Shown: positions 44,795 to 54,561 of the stretch, piece after piece | Layout: each line of letters opens with the position of its first letter | How positions within the stretch are numbered: position 1 is the stretch's first letter | Assembly: GCA_963851085.1 (NCBI GenBank) | Contig: CAWKNX010000003.1 | Span: 124,001 to 188,000, forward strand | Length of the DNA stretch: 64,000 bases | From: DATFVJ01 sp963851085 | GTDB lineage: Bacteria > Actinomycetota > Actinomycetes > Streptosporangiales > Streptosporangiaceae | Direction of reading: 5' to 3' | Made by a program: the position numbers and the translations under genes | The notes under the pieces: generated by a model | The model's input: the letters and a program-made list of their open reading frames with translations, nothing else | What the model was told of the DNA's origin: nothing | Database searches by the model: none

Positions 44795-45741
44795 AACCGC
44801 GCGCTGTGCTCATAACGGCCTGCGCCGGGCTGGCGGTCACGCTGGCGGCCTGCACGTCCTCAGGCGGCCACGTCTCGCCCACTGCTGGGGATCAGGCCGC
44901 CCGGCACGGCACGGTCATCTCGGTCGGGTCGTTCGACTTCCCCGAGAGTGTCCTGCTCGCCGAGCTCTACGGGCAAGCGCTCGCCGCGGGCAAGTTCCCG
45001 GTGCGGATCCTGGCGAACCTGGGCACCCGTGAGGTGGTGGATCCGGCACTGGTGGACGGCCTGGTCCAGCTGGTGCCGGAGTACGCGGGGTCGGCGCTGG
45101 AATTTTTCAGCTTGGGACGGCTGTCCGCCACGTCCAATGCCGGGGCGGCCAACAGGGCACTTGCGGGGTCGGTGGCGGGTCGCGGGCTGGTGGCGGCGCG
45201 CCCGGCTCCTGCACAGGACGCCAACGCGATCGTGGTCAGTGCTGCGACCGCGGCCCGCTATGGGCTGCGGTCGATCGCTGACCTCGCCAAGGTGGCGCCG
45301 GGCCTGGCGTTCGGCGGGCCGCCCGAGTGCCCGGGCCGCGCCTACTGCCTGCCCGGGCTGAAACGGGTCTACGGGCTGCGCTTCAAGGCGTTCACCCCGC
45401 TCGACGTCGGGGGGCCGCTGACCCGGCAGGCCCTGGCGGCCGGGTACGTCGGCGTCGCGCTGCTGTTCACCACCGATCCGGGCATCCCGGCACGGCATCT
45501 CGTCGTCCTGGCCGACGATCGCCTGCTGCAGCCGGCCGAGAACATCACTCCCCTGGTCCGCCGCGATGTCATCGCCCGCTACGGCCCCAACCTGCTCGCC
45601 GTGCTCAACAGGGTGTCGGCCCTGCTGGACACCGGCACCCTGCGTGCTCTCGACGCGCGGGTCGAGCTGGCGGGGCAGAACCCCCGGATGCTGGCCGGCA
45701 GCTGGCTGCGCGCACATGGGCTGATCCCGGCAGGGGGGTGA
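44791..45741 (+). CDS. OpuBC/ProX-like substrate-binding lipoprotein
   Basis: A 316-residue lipoprotein. The signal ends in LAVTLAACTSS with lipid Cys at about residue 23. The body reads VISVGSFDFPESVLLAELYG, DGLVQLVPEYAGSALEFF and FGGPPECPGRAYCLPGLKRV, the ligand-binding fold of glycine-betaine/choline ABC receptors (OpuAC family). The ATG at 44791 overlaps the preceding gene by 4 nt. No permease or ATPase of the Opu type is near, so it may serve another membrane partner or sense osmolytes for the kinase-like neighbours. Confidence 0.87.
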   Translation: MKPRAVLITACAGLAVTLAACTSSGGHVSPTAGDQAARHGTVISVGSFDFPESVLLAELYGQALAAGKFPVRILANLGTREVVDPALVDGLVQLVPEYAGSALEFFSLGRLSATSNAGAANRALAGSVAGRGLVAARPAPAQDANAIVVSAATAARYGLRSIADLAKVAPGLAFGGPPECPGRAYCLPGLKRVYGLRFKAFTPLDVGGPLTRQALAAGYVGVALLFTTDPGIPARHLVVLADDRLLQPAENITPLVRRDVIARYGPNLLAVLNRVSALLDTGTLRALDARVELAGQNPRMLAGSWLRAHGLIPAGG

Positions 45742-45747
45742 GGTGCG

Positions 45748-47910
45748 TTGAGTGACGACATCGGGCGCGTGGCAGCCGGGGACGGCCCGGCTGTCGGCAA
45801 GGGCCGCCGTCAGCGCCGCCCGACCGGTGCGCCGCCGCCGCTGCCGCACCCGGTCACCGTCACCACGACCGCGTGGCTGCTCCTTGCGGCTATCGGCCTG
45901 GCCGGTGCGTTCGTGGCCGCGCAGCACACGCCGTGGCTCCGGATTGAAGATCGGGCCAGCACCTGGATGCTGCGCCAGCTGGCGGGGATACGCACGCCGT
46001 GGCTGACCGATGTGGCCAACGCGATCAAGGCGGCGGGCACCGGCTGGGTCGCCGTGCTCGGCGCGTCGGTGGTCGTCCTGACTATGGTCTTCCGGCGCTG
46101 GCGGCATTTGCTGGTCTTCATGGGCAGCGTGTTGTTCCTGGCTATTGTCGGGACGCTGATCTACAATGTGCTGTCTAGCCCCCGTCCGTACGGCGTGCCG
46201 ATCATCACCAGCTGGGCCGGGTATGCGGCGGGGTCGCCCCCGGTTTCGGTCCTCACGATCTTCCTGATGGGCATTGTCTACTGCCTGGCCGTGCCGGGCC
46301 GCGCCCGCTCCTGGACCAAGGCGGCGGTGGCCGCCGTGGTCGCCGTGTTCGGTCTCGCGCGCATGTACCTGGGTGTCGATCACCCCGGCGATGTGCTGCT
46401 CAGCGCGGCGTTGGCCGTGGCGATCGCGGTCACCGCGTTCCGTTTCTTCACCCCGAACGAGGTGTTCCCCGTCGTCTACCGGCGCGGCCGCACCGCGCAC
46501 GTTGATGTGACGGGCCGGCGGGGGGAGGCGATCCGCCAGGCCGTGCGCGACCAGCTCGGGCTCACAGTGGTCGAGATCAAGCCGGTCGGTCTGGAGTCGT
46601 CCGCGGGCTCCACCCCGCTGCGGCTGCGGGTCGAGGGTGGCCCGGAGCAGTTCCTGTTCGCCAAGCTCTACACCAAGGGCCACGTCCGCGCCGACCGCTG
46701 GTACAAGCTGTGGCGCACCATCCTGTACGGCTCCCTGGAAGACGAGTCTCCCTTCAAGACGGTGCGGCGCCTGGTCACCTACGAGGACTATGCCCTGCGC
46801 CTGCTGCAAGACATCGGGGTCCGCACCGCCAAGCCCGACGGCATTGTCGAGATTACGCCCGAGCGTGAGTACCTGCTGGTCACCGAGTTCTTCAAGGATG
46901 CTGTCGAAATCGGCGAGGCCGTCATCGACGACGACGTGATCGACCAGGGGCTGCTGCTGATCCGCAAGCTGTGGGACGCCGGGATCGCCCACCGCGACAT
47001 CAAACCGGGCAACCTCATGGTCCGCTTCGGGGAGTTGCTGCTGATCGATGTGGCATTTGTCCAGGTGCGGCCATCGCCGTGGCGGCAAGCGGTCGACCTG
47101 GGCAACATGATGCTGGTGCTCGCGTGCCGCAGCGACCCGGAAAGGGTCTACCAGCGTGCACTGCGTTACTTCACGGCGGACGAGCTCGCTGAGGCGTTTG
47201 CCGCCACCCGCGGGGTCGCCAGCCCGACGCAGCTGCGCACGTTCATGAAACGCGACCCCCGTGACCTGCTCGGCGAATTCCGCGCCCTCGCCCCGCAGCG
47301 GCCGCCGATCGTGCTGCAACGCTGGAGTATCCGGCGGGTCGCCCTGGCGGCCGCGATGCTCGCCGTCACCGCCGCGGCCTTGTTCATCGGCGTGCAGATC
47401 TTCTTCCCGGTCGGAAATCTGGGCGCCGCTCCCCCCAGTTGCGGCACCGGCCACTCGATGATCCTCAGCGCCCAGGCGGTCCCGTCGGCGGCCATGCTGC
47501 CCTGCGTCGCCGCGCTCCCCTCGGGCTGGAGTATTGGCGGTGCGGACATCTCCAGCGGAGAGGTCCGCCTGTGGCTGGACTCCGATCGCGCGGGACCGGC
47601 GGCCATCACCGTGACCCTGACTGCGGCCTGCGACACCTCGGGCGCCCAGCAGATCCCCTCCGACCAGCCCGGCATGCGGCGATTCGAGCATCCGCTCAGC
47701 CTGCTGCCGCGGTTCTCCGGCCTTCGCTTCTACACCTTGCCCGGCGGTTGTGTCACCTACCGGTTCAGCTTCGCGCCAGGCGCATCCCCGGTACTGGCCG
47801 GCGCCGCCGACAGCGCCCTCTCATTCCAGCCCCGGTCTGCGCTCGTTGCTTTTGTCCGGCGCAGCGAAGGGCTTGCCCTGTGCGGGCGAGGTGCCGCATG
47901 CCCGGGATGA
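45748..47910 (+). CDS. PAP2-like membrane domain fused to RIO/Ser-Thr kinase-like domain
   Basis: A 720-residue protein starting at TTG 45748. Residues 40-230 have six helices with PAP2 landmarks SSPRPYG (143-149) and ARMYLGVDHPGD (His212, Asp215), but the central PSGH is replaced by SPPVS (163-167), so phosphatase activity is doubtful. Residues 270-480 resemble a RIO kinase: Lys in FLFAKLYTKG (306), HRDIKPGN (415-422) and IDVAF (433-437) instead of DFG. A helix near 531-553 precedes an extracytoplasmic tail with paired Cys. It may phosphorylate a lipid or protein in response to the membrane. Confidence 0.82.
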   Translation: MSDDIGRVAAGDGPAVGKGRRQRRPTGAPPPLPHPVTVTTTAWLLLAAIGLAGAFVAAQHTPWLRIEDRASTWMLRQLAGIRTPWLTDVANAIKAAGTGWVAVLGASVVVLTMVFRRWRHLLVFMGSVLFLAIVGTLIYNVLSSPRPYGVPIITSWAGYAAGSPPVSVLTIFLMGIVYCLAVPGRARSWTKAAVAAVVAVFGLARMYLGVDHPGDVLLSAALAVAIAVTAFRFFTPNEVFPVVYRRGRTAHVDVTGRRGEAIRQAVRDQLGLTVVEIKPVGLESSAGSTPLRLRVEGGPEQFLFAKLYTKGHVRADRWYKLWRTILYGSLEDESPFKTVRRLVTYEDYALRLLQDIGVRTAKPDGIVEITPEREYLLVTEFFKDAVEIGEAVIDDDVIDQGLLLIRKLWDAGIAHRDIKPGNLMVRFGELLLIDVAFVQVRPSPWRQAVDLGNMMLVLACRSDPERVYQRALRYFTADELAEAFAATRGVASPTQLRTFMKRDPRDLLGEFRALAPQRPPIVLQRWSIRRVALAAAMLAVTAAALFIGVQIFFPVGNLGAAPPSCGTGHSMILSAQAVPSAAMLPCVAALPSGWSIGGADISSGEVRLWLDSDRAGPAAITVTLTAACDTSGAQQIPSDQPGMRRFEHPLSLLPRFSGLRFYTLPGGCVTYRFSFAPGASPVLAGAADSALSFQPRSALVAFVRRSEGLALCGRGAACPG

Positions 47911-48681
47911 GCCGGCCTGGAGCGCCGGGAAGGGCAGAGCCCGCACTTGTGGCCGCCCCCGGGCGGGACGTGGCCATCACCGCCGTGGTGGCGGCGCTCA
48001 CGGCCTGCGCCTTCGCGGCGGCCGGTGACCACGGGACGCTGGCCAGCATCCAGCGGCTGGACGACGCGTGGCTGCGGCTGATGATCTCCGGCCGGGCGAC
48101 TGCCGCTCACCGCGATCGCCAAGGTCTTCAACGTCCTCGGGCACGAATACGTCACGCTGCCGGTGCGGATCGCGATCGCCGGCCTCCTTGCGCTCCGGCG
48201 CTGGTGGTGGCATCTGGCCGCTTTCGCCGCCGCCATGGTCATGTCGGAGGTGCTGATCGGCCTGTTGAAAGGGATCTACGGCCGGGCCCGGCCGCCTGGG
48301 CCGCTTGTGGCGACCAGCGGCGCGTCGTTTCCCTCCGGGCACGCAGTTGCCGCATCGGTCACTGCCGTCGCCGCGGTCATCGCTCTGGTTCCCGCCGGGA
48401 GGCGCCGCGCCTGGTGGGCAGCGGCCGCTGTGGTGTTCTCGATCCTGATGGGACTCTCGCGCGCTTACCTGGGTGCGCACTGGCTGTCCGACGCTGCCGC
48501 CGGAATCTTTCTCGGAACGTCATGCGCCCTGGTGACCGCCTTGGTGGTAGGCCAGGCCCAGCAGCTGCGGCCGGGCCGGCAACCCGCCAGGGCCGAACAA
48601 CCAGCTGGCGTCCCTGTGCCCGAACGTGAGGCAAGAAGGCGAGACCAGCATGAAAACGGGCCGGACCCACCAGGGCCGTGA
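47907..48681 (+). pseudogene. PAP2 phosphatase, single frameshift
   Basis: The gene begins at ATG 47907, inside the stop of the previous gene. The first part, DVAITAVVAALTACAFAAAG, and the second, TAIAKVFNVLGHEYVTLPVR, are in different frames; the shift is near 48105. After it the classical PAP2 motifs are complete: KGIYGRARPPG, SFPSGHAVAAS and LSRAYLGAHWLSDAAAG. If the shift is a sequencing error the enzyme is intact (about 260 residues). It would remove phosphate from a membrane lipid such as phosphatidate or undecaprenyl pyrophosphate. Confidence 0.75.
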
Positions 48682-49079
48682 AAGCCATCCAGGCGATCAG
48701 CTGACAGCCGCCACGCCCGTCCCGGGGCCCTGGGGACGGAAGAGAAGCCAGCCGGGCCGCTCCTGCCGTCATCTCGTTACCGTCATCCTGGCGTGTCATC
48801 CTCCCGCCACCAGCGGCTGGTTCTGGCCGGGACGGTCGCAGTCAGGCACTGGCCAGCAGATGGCTGATCGGGACCCGGGCGGACCGCCGTAACGTGACCC
48901 GGATACCACCCTGCCAGCCGGCTGCTGACAGGCCTGGTACAGGTGGCCGTCGTGGCCGCGGCCGCCGGCGTCGCGGTGGGCACACTGCGCCACCGGGTCA
49001 TCGCCTGGTGCGCGTCATCGGCGAGCTGCGGGCCCTCGGCCACTCGTTCGGCACCCTGGCCGCTCTCGTGGGCTGACGG
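48682..49079. other. Non-coding stretch with membrane-protein-like fragment
   Basis: No whole gene is found. At about 48927-49020 the forward strand reads LTGLVQVAVVAAAAGVAVGT, then LRHRVIAWCA, resembling a short membrane part of the kinase/YbhN gene at 43192 (AGAVQVLFVVAAVAAVVVTL). It might be a leftover piece of a second copy. Confidence 0.3.
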
Positions 49080-49084
49080 TCAGC

Positions 49085-49400
49085 AGTCATCAGCGCGACC
49101 ATCTGCTTGACCAGCTTGGACAGGGCCCAGGTGCCCGTGCCGCCCGCCAGCAGGCGCCCGGCAAGTGCGCGGTCCTGAGCCAGCAGCGCCGCACCGGCCG
49201 CCGCGGGCGCGGCGCCGAGCGTGCCCAGCTGCATGATGACCTAGGCGGGAATGTAGAGCGAGTCGGGCAGGCCGTTGACGGCCCGGAACGCTTTGGCCTC
49301 GCAGCGGCCCCACGCGGTTCCGGCGCGCCGACAGTGCGGTGACCAGTGTCGCTGCCGTGCCCAGGCCGAGCCTGACCCGGGGGTCGTCCAGCAAGCCCAT
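49085..49400 (-). pseudogene. Fragment of a PAP2-family-like gene with nonsense change
   Basis: The gene begins MGLLDDPRVRLGLGTAATLV, then shifts frame near 49310 to FRAVNGLPDSLYIPA. There a TAG stands where Trp is expected, after which the protein continues VIMQLGTLGAAPAAAGAALL and GRLLAGGTGTWALSKLVKQM. The expected RP, PSGH and SRxxxxxH motifs are missing because the gene ends around 49085. It is a dead N-terminal piece of a PAP2 protein. It runs opposite to the neighbouring kinase/PAP2 operon. Confidence 0.65.
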
Positions 49401-49716
49401 GGGAGAGCTCTTCTGGGTCTTCCTGGCCCGCTGCGACGGTGTGGCATGGTGGGCCGCTGCGGACCGCGGGTACCGGTGAGTCGCGTCATGGGCCGAGCTT
49501 CTTCTTCAGGGTGAGCCGGGGCTGCTGCCTGCAGTACAGGCCGACAGCGCTCTCGAATTGCCTGATCAGGGCGTACTCCTGCCGGCCGAGGTTGAAGCTG
49601 TAGCTCACGCAGCCACCGGGGAAGACATCATAGAGGCTCTCGATGAGCCGGGCGAGATCGAGGGGAGCCGGGTGCAGGTCAGTACGTCGGCCGCCCGCGG
49701 CGGGGAGGGGTTGAAC
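49401..49716. other. Intergenic stretch, nothing convincing
   Basis: About 315 bases. A rightward frame (EVEAVAHAATGEDIIEALDE) looks protein-like for 40 residues, but has no start or domain. Nothing else was found. Confidence 0.35.
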
Positions 49717-50463
49717 TTACCGGAACTCCGCGCGGGGAGTGCTGGGGCTGGCGCTGGGCACGCCGAACACGAGGTTCAGCCCGCCCCCGATAAACACGCC
49801 CAGACCCGCCCCCGCGGCGACGTCCAATGGGAAGTGCGCACCGAGGTACACACGCGACAGGCAGACCGCGGCAGCCAGGGCCCAGGGCAGTACCTTCCAC
49901 CAGCTCTTCAAGTAGGGGGCCACCAGCGCGGCGATCGCAAAGATCACCATGGCGTGACCGGAGGGAAAGCTCAGCCCGTGGGCAGCGGCCTTGCCACGCA
50001 AGATCACCTCCGATACTGTCTCCGCGGGCCGGCCCCGCTGCACGAACATCTTGGCCACGGCCTCCAGCGATACCTTCAGCAGTGTCGCTACCGCCAGGGC
50101 AGCGGCCAAACGCAGCCTCCTCAAGAGCGCGGCCGCGGCGGCCACCAGGGGAAGAGCCCCGATCACTCCCGACAACTGGACTGTCCACATTGGCGGATAC
50201 AGCCACCCTGGCCAGTGATTGATCCGGCGGAAAAGGGCCACATCTGTGCCCACGACCAGCCGATTCGCTACGAGCACCCCGCACACGACCACCACGCCGA
50301 GCCCGGCCGCGGCCACAAGTGCGTCGGCCCATCTGCGCTGGTACATCCTGCCATCCGGGGCCCGGAACCACAACCGGGTCAGCCACCCGCCCAGCTTCCG
50401 CGCCCAGCCAGCCTTGCCCGTGCCAGCAGACGAGGCCGGCTCTCCGGCTGCATCTGTCGTCAT
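49717..50463 (-). CDS. PAP2-family membrane phosphatase
   Basis: A PAP2 phosphatase of about 248 residues (start ATG 50463; an upstream GTG 50514 gives 265). It has all three motifs: KMFVQRGRPAE, LSFPSGHAMVIFAIAALVAP and CLSRVYLGAHFPLDVAAGAG. Several membrane helices surround them. It removes phosphate from lipids at the membrane outer face, for example phosphatidate or undecaprenyl pyrophosphate. It is the only fully intact PAP2 gene of this cluster and runs against the others. Confidence 0.9.
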   Translation of the reverse strand: MTTDAAGEPASSAGTGKAGWARKLGGWLTRLWFRAPDGRMYQRRWADALVAAAGLGVVVVCGVLVANRLVVGTDVALFRRINHWPGWLYPPMWTVQLSGVIGALPLVAAAAALLRRLRLAAALAVATLLKVSLEAVAKMFVQRGRPAETVSEVILRGKAAAHGLSFPSGHAMVIFAIAALVAPYLKSWWKVLPWALAAAVCLSRVYLGAHFPLDVAAGAGLGVFIGGGLNLVFGVPSASPSTPRAEFR

Positions 50464-50799
50464 CGTCGTGGCCACCACACCATTGCCGTGCAGGTTCCAT
50501 CCCGCTCCAGGCACAATAGCTGCAGACGCTGGCGAACTGCCGCCTGGGAGGCGGGGTCACCGTGAGCAAGGTGTCCGCCCCGGTGTCCCGCCTGGCCTAC
50601 GGTGCCGGCGCTCTTCTGGATCTTCAAGAAGCTGACGCCCACGGCGTTCTCCCGATGATGGGGGTACCCAAGGGGCATCGGCCGACCTCCGAAGAGGCGC
50701 AGGGTGATGGCAGGTCTTCGCGAGCTGCTCTTCCCGCTCAGGCCCCGGCGCGAGGGCGCGGTCTTCGACGGCTTCGTCTCCAACCCGGCTGCCGGCCGG

Positions 50800-50959
50800 T
50801 TCCCATTGGAGCAGCGGAGGGCGGCCCGGACGTGTTCGTGCACTTCAGCGCGATCACGGGTGGCGGCTACCGCAGCCTGGAGGAAGGGCAGAAGGTCGAG
50901 TTCGACATCACCCAAGGCCAGAAGGGACCCAGGCGGAAAACGTCAGGGTCATCACCTGA
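50800..50959 (+). pseudogene. Cold-shock protein (CspA-type) fossil
   Basis: The second half of a cold-shock domain is clear: AAEGGPDVFVHFSAITGGGY, then RSLEEGQKVEFDITQGQKGP. One frame shift later the end AENVRVIT and a stop are found at 50957-50959. The first half with the RNA-binding aromatic KWFNxxKGFGFI motif is scrambled. Fossil only. Confidence 0.7.
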
Positions 50960-51550
50960 CGCATCGGCAGCGAGCGCCCTCCCGGACGCCGCGCAGCCCC
51001 CGGGTCGCGGCCGGTACACCGGCCCGCGACGTCCGGGTGGCTCCGCCCGCCTGAGCCCGGGTTACCGTCTGCCAGCAGGTCACCGAGCGTGGCCGAGCCG
51101 CCGGTGGGGCAAGCACGCGGAGCCGCCGTTCTGTAGCCCCAGTGGACGCGATCGATTGATGGCTGTCGCCACACAGATTGGGTCTTTCTGCCGCGCTGGC
51201 GGCCCGGTGCTTGTGCCTGGCTGTCCCGGAGGCTGTGCTGGCACTGCGCGGCAGGCACGGCCGTTTGCACCCCACTCAGCCGGCCCACCCATTCGGAGGC
51301 GGCGGCGAAGGCGACCCGGTGGCGTCCCGTCCGCGGTGTGGATGACGGCGGCCTGGCTCTTCTTGGCTGGCGACGTCGGGCGACGGTTGCGGCACTTTGG
51401 GTGCCGTGTGTCCGGTGCCGACGGGTGTGCCGCTGATCGGTGTGATGGGACAGACACGCAACGGACCGGCCGTGGCCCGCGCTCTCCGGGCCACGGCCGG
51501 GGTTTACCTGGGCTGCCGTTCCGGGGCAAGAGACGGCTTACAACGTGTGC
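50960..51550. other. Intergenic stretch, nothing recognised
   Basis: Nearly 600 bases without a supported gene, RNA or repeat. Frames are open on both strands, without protein-like sequence. Confidence 0.45.
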
Positions 51551-52581
51551 TCACGGCTGGATCGTGAGGCTGAACTGCTGAGTGGCCTGGTGGCTGGCGC
51601 CGTCGGTCACTTTCATCGTGAACGTGAAAGTTCCCGCGGTGGTGGGAGTGCCGGCCAACTGGTTGTTGTTATCGGACGGCGCATCGGTCGTTGTCAGCGC
51701 CAGACCGGGCGGGAGCGTCCCGGATGCCACCGACCAGGTGTAGGGCGCCACGCCGCCGCTGAGGAAGAAGTTCTGCGCGTAGGACACTGCGACGATCCCC
51801 GGGTCCAGTGTGGGTCCGCTGGCGGGAAGGACGACCGTCAGCGGCGGCGGCGGGCCGACCGTGATGCTGTAGGCCTGCTGCAGCGGCTCTCCCTGCCCGT
51901 CGGTGCCCTTGACCGTGAAGGTGAAGGTGCCTTGCTGGGTGGGCGTGCCGGCGACGATGGTCCCTGCCGCGCCGTAGGACGCCGGCATGGTCAGGCCCGG
52001 CGGGAGGCTGCCGGAGACGATCGCGAACGTGCCGCCCGACTCGTGGCTGGTGATGATGAATCCCTCGTAGCCTTGGCCGAGGCTGGCATCGGGGAGCACG
52101 CACACCCCGTTGACGAGTGTCCCGCCGTTGTCGCCGGGATCGCACAGCAACATGTCCGGTGGCTCTTGGGTGACCGTGATGCTGTAGGCCTGGGTGGCCG
52201 TCGCGCCCTGCGGGCTGGTCGCCTTCACCTTGAACACGAACGTCCCAGGCTGGGTGGCATCACCAAAGACAATCGTGCCCGACCCGTATTTCGCCAGCAC
52301 GCTCAGGCCGGGCGGGACGGTGCCGGAGATCACTTTGAAGGTGTCCCCCGCGTTCGGGTTGCTGACCGACAGGGGCTGGATGTAGTCATCGCGACCCCGG
52401 CGATGGTGCCGGGCAGCACGCAGACACCGTTGACCAGGGTCGCGCCCATTAGGGTTTGCGAGCACAGCAGCTGGATCGGCGGCGGTTTGCTCGCCGCCAG
52501 CGCCGGGCTGGCCGCGGCCACGCCTAGCAGTACCGACCCTGCCGCCGCCACGACGGCCATCGTCTTTCTCACCGCAAACAA
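51551..52581 (-). pseudogene. Secreted putative-Ig repeat protein, one frameshift
   Basis: A signal peptide (MFAVRKTMAVVAAAGSVLLG, ending AALA-ASK) opens the gene. The mature protein starts LLCSQTLMGATLVNGVCVLP. Near 52390 the frame shifts (at a CCCC run), after which DDYIQPLSVSNPNAGDTFKV continues. The rest contains three He_PIG-type putative-Ig domains, each with PPGL and AGT-x-x-x-GT-F-x-F-x-VK/KV landmarks. The TLVNGVCVLP element occurs twice and probably supports a disulphide (CDPG...VCVLP). Likely cell-surface adhesion or scaffolding. The single shift could be a sequencing error. Confidence 0.72.
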
Positions 52582-52764
52582 CCTCCCCTGGCCGCCTCAC
52601 GCGGCAGCCGGACGGTGCTGGCTGGATGCGGTGAGAGCGCCCGGCAGCGGCCAGCGGGTACAGTCCTCCACTACCCCTCACGTGCGGCGGGCGCGATCGG
52701 TTCAACCGCACAGCCTCACATCGGCGGGCGTCCCCCAGCCGTTCGAATATCGCGCGTGCCGAGG

Positions 52765-52918
52765 CGCAGCAGGCAGCGGTCATGATCGAGCGGGCACTGG
52801 ACGCCGGGGTGCCGTTCGCCTGGTTCGCGGCCGACGAGGAATTCGGCCAGAACCCCGGGCCTGCGCGCGCTCCGAGCCGATATGGGGTGTGTCCTGAAAG
52901 GAGAGTGAAGGCGATGTA
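52765..52918 (+). pseudogene. IS701-family transposase fragment
   Basis: The forward strand reads MIERALDAGVPFAWFAADEE, FGQNPG, the DDE-type signature of IS701/IS4-like transposases that precedes the catalytic region. About 40 residues only. It lies between the Ig-repeat gene and the amidase and is a scar of a lost insertion sequence. Confidence 0.72.
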
Positions 52919-53175
52919 GAAGGTCGTCGGCACGAACCGTGCTGTGCCAGTGATGGAGGTTTGGCCCTCCGGGCGTGCGGGCGGGGAGCCCAAACCACCG
53001 CAAGCTGCGCCGGTTAAGAGCCGGGGTGGTGAGCGTTGCGGGAAAAGGCCCGCTGTCAGCGGGTCAGGTGGGTGGCGAGAAGACGAACGCTGTTCCACTC
53101 GGCCGTCACGCCAAGAGGGCGCACCGCCGACTGCTTTCCCTGGAAGTGGGGCTCGCGCTGACTCCAGCATGGCGG

Positions 53176-54561
53176 TCAGGCCTGGGTGGCCTGGTCAGAT
53201 GCGGCCGGGGCCCGGGACGGTGCGTGCCTGGCCCACGGCTGCAGGGCCTCGATCTGGCCCGCTAGCGCGATCAGCAAAGCCTCGTTGCCCGAGGTGGAGC
53301 TGAGCTGCACCGACATGGGCGTTCCGGTGGGGTGGACGCCGGCGGGGACGGCCATCGACGGCCAGCCCGCGAGGTTCCACGGGCTGGCCATGAACCCGGT
53401 GTAGCGGGCGGCCCAGTAGTTCGCGAACCAGCCCCGCTCGGCCCATGGGATGGTCGCTGGCGGCGGTGCCGCGAGGGTCGGCGCGAGCACGACGTCATGG
53501 CGGGCAAAGAACGGGGCCAGCACGTCGCGCCAGCGCTCGGTGTGCTCCAGCCGGACCCAGCCGAGCCTGCGCACGATCCGTCCCAGCCGGGCGTGCCCAC
53601 GGGTGCGCCGCTGCATCGCCGAGCGGTCCAGCCCAAGCGCGGCCGCGCCGTCCTCGGCGCCGGCGAACCAGCGGGCCTGAAACGAGCGCCACATCCACAA
53701 CGGAACCGGCGGCTGCGCCTGTACCACCTGGTGGCCCTGACCCCGCAGCAGCTCAGCGACATCCCAGGCGGCACCCGACCAGTGCCGGTCGATCGGCGTG
53801 CCCGGCACCAGCGAGGCGGTGGTCAGCGCGATTCGCACGCCCGCGGGCCGGGGATCCACCCGGGCCAGCGCCGGGTCGTCCGCCATCACCGACAGGCCGA
53901 GCGCGGCGTCCGCGACGGTGGTCGCGATCTGCCCGTTCTCGCCCATCGAGCTCCAGTCGTCGGCGCCCAGCTCCGCCGGGACCAGCCCAAGACCGGGCTT
54001 GAGACCGACCAGGCCGCAGGCCGCCGCGGGGATCCGGATCGAGCCGAGACCGTCGTTGCCGTGTGCGAGCGGCACCTGGGCCGACGCCACCGCACACGCA
54101 CTGCCACCAGAGGATCCGCCACAGGTCCGGCTCGGGTCCCACGGGTTACGGGTCGGCCCGGAAGCTCCGTCGGTGAGCGGCCAGATGGCCAGCTCGGGCA
54201 GCCGGGTCAGCCCGACCACAACCGCGCCCGCCGCCCGCAGCCGCGCCACGACCGGGTGATCGCGACCCTGCGGCGCAGACGGGCTGGCGAGGCTGCCCAC
54301 GCGCATCGGCTCACCAGCGACCGGGACATTGTCTTTGACCGCGACCGGAACCCCGGCCAGCCGCAGCCCGGGCCGATCCGGCCGCGCGTCCACGGCGGCC
54401 GCCTCGGCAAGCGCCGACTCAGCGCGAACCAGCTGGAAAGCCCCCAGGCCGGGATCGACCTCACCGATCCTCTCGAGGTGCTCGCCGACTACCTCAACCG
54501 CGCGCGCCCGGCCTGCCCGCACATCCGCCGCGATCTCGGCTGCCGTGCGTGTCACATGCAT
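53176..54561 (-). CDS. Amidase signature family enzyme
   Basis: A 461-residue amidase with the Ser-Ser-Lys triad: Lys76 in VAVKDNVP, cis-Ser151 in CGGSSGGSACAVAS and nucleophile Ser174 in GLGSIRIPAA. Flanking RxCGLVGLKPGLGLVP and PWNLAGWPSMAVPAGV are the usual C-terminal region. It hydrolyses amide bonds such as those of carboxylic amides or Glu-tRNA; the exact substrate is unknown. Its own transcription unit ends near 53170. Start at 54561 gives the canonical TAAEIAADVRAGRARAVEVV. Confidence 0.93.
   Translation of the reverse strand: MHVTRTAAEIAADVRAGRARAVEVVGEHLERIGEVDPGLGAFQLVRAESALAEAAAVDARPDRPGLRLAGVPVAVKDNVPVAGEPMRVGSLASPSAPQGRDHPVVARLRAAGAVVVGLTRLPELAIWPLTDGASGPTRNPWDPSRTCGGSSGGSACAVASAQVPLAHGNDGLGSIRIPAAACGLVGLKPGLGLVPAELGADDWSSMGENGQIATTVADAALGLSVMADDPALARVDPRPAGVRIALTTASLVPGTPIDRHWSGAAWDVAELLRGQGHQVVQAQPPVPLWMWRSFQARWFAGAEDGAAALGLDRSAMQRRTRGHARLGRIVRRLGWVRLEHTERWRDVLAPFFARHDVVLAPTLAAPPPATIPWAERGWFANYWAARYTGFMASPWNLAGWPSMAVPAGVHPTGTPMSVQLSSTSGNEALLIALAGQIEALQPWARHAPSRAPAASDQATQA

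Noticed and set aside
44860..47691. 943-codon leftward frame
   Set aside because: It is antisense to the substrate-binding and PAP2-kinase genes, Asp/Gln/Arg/Gly-rich without domains.
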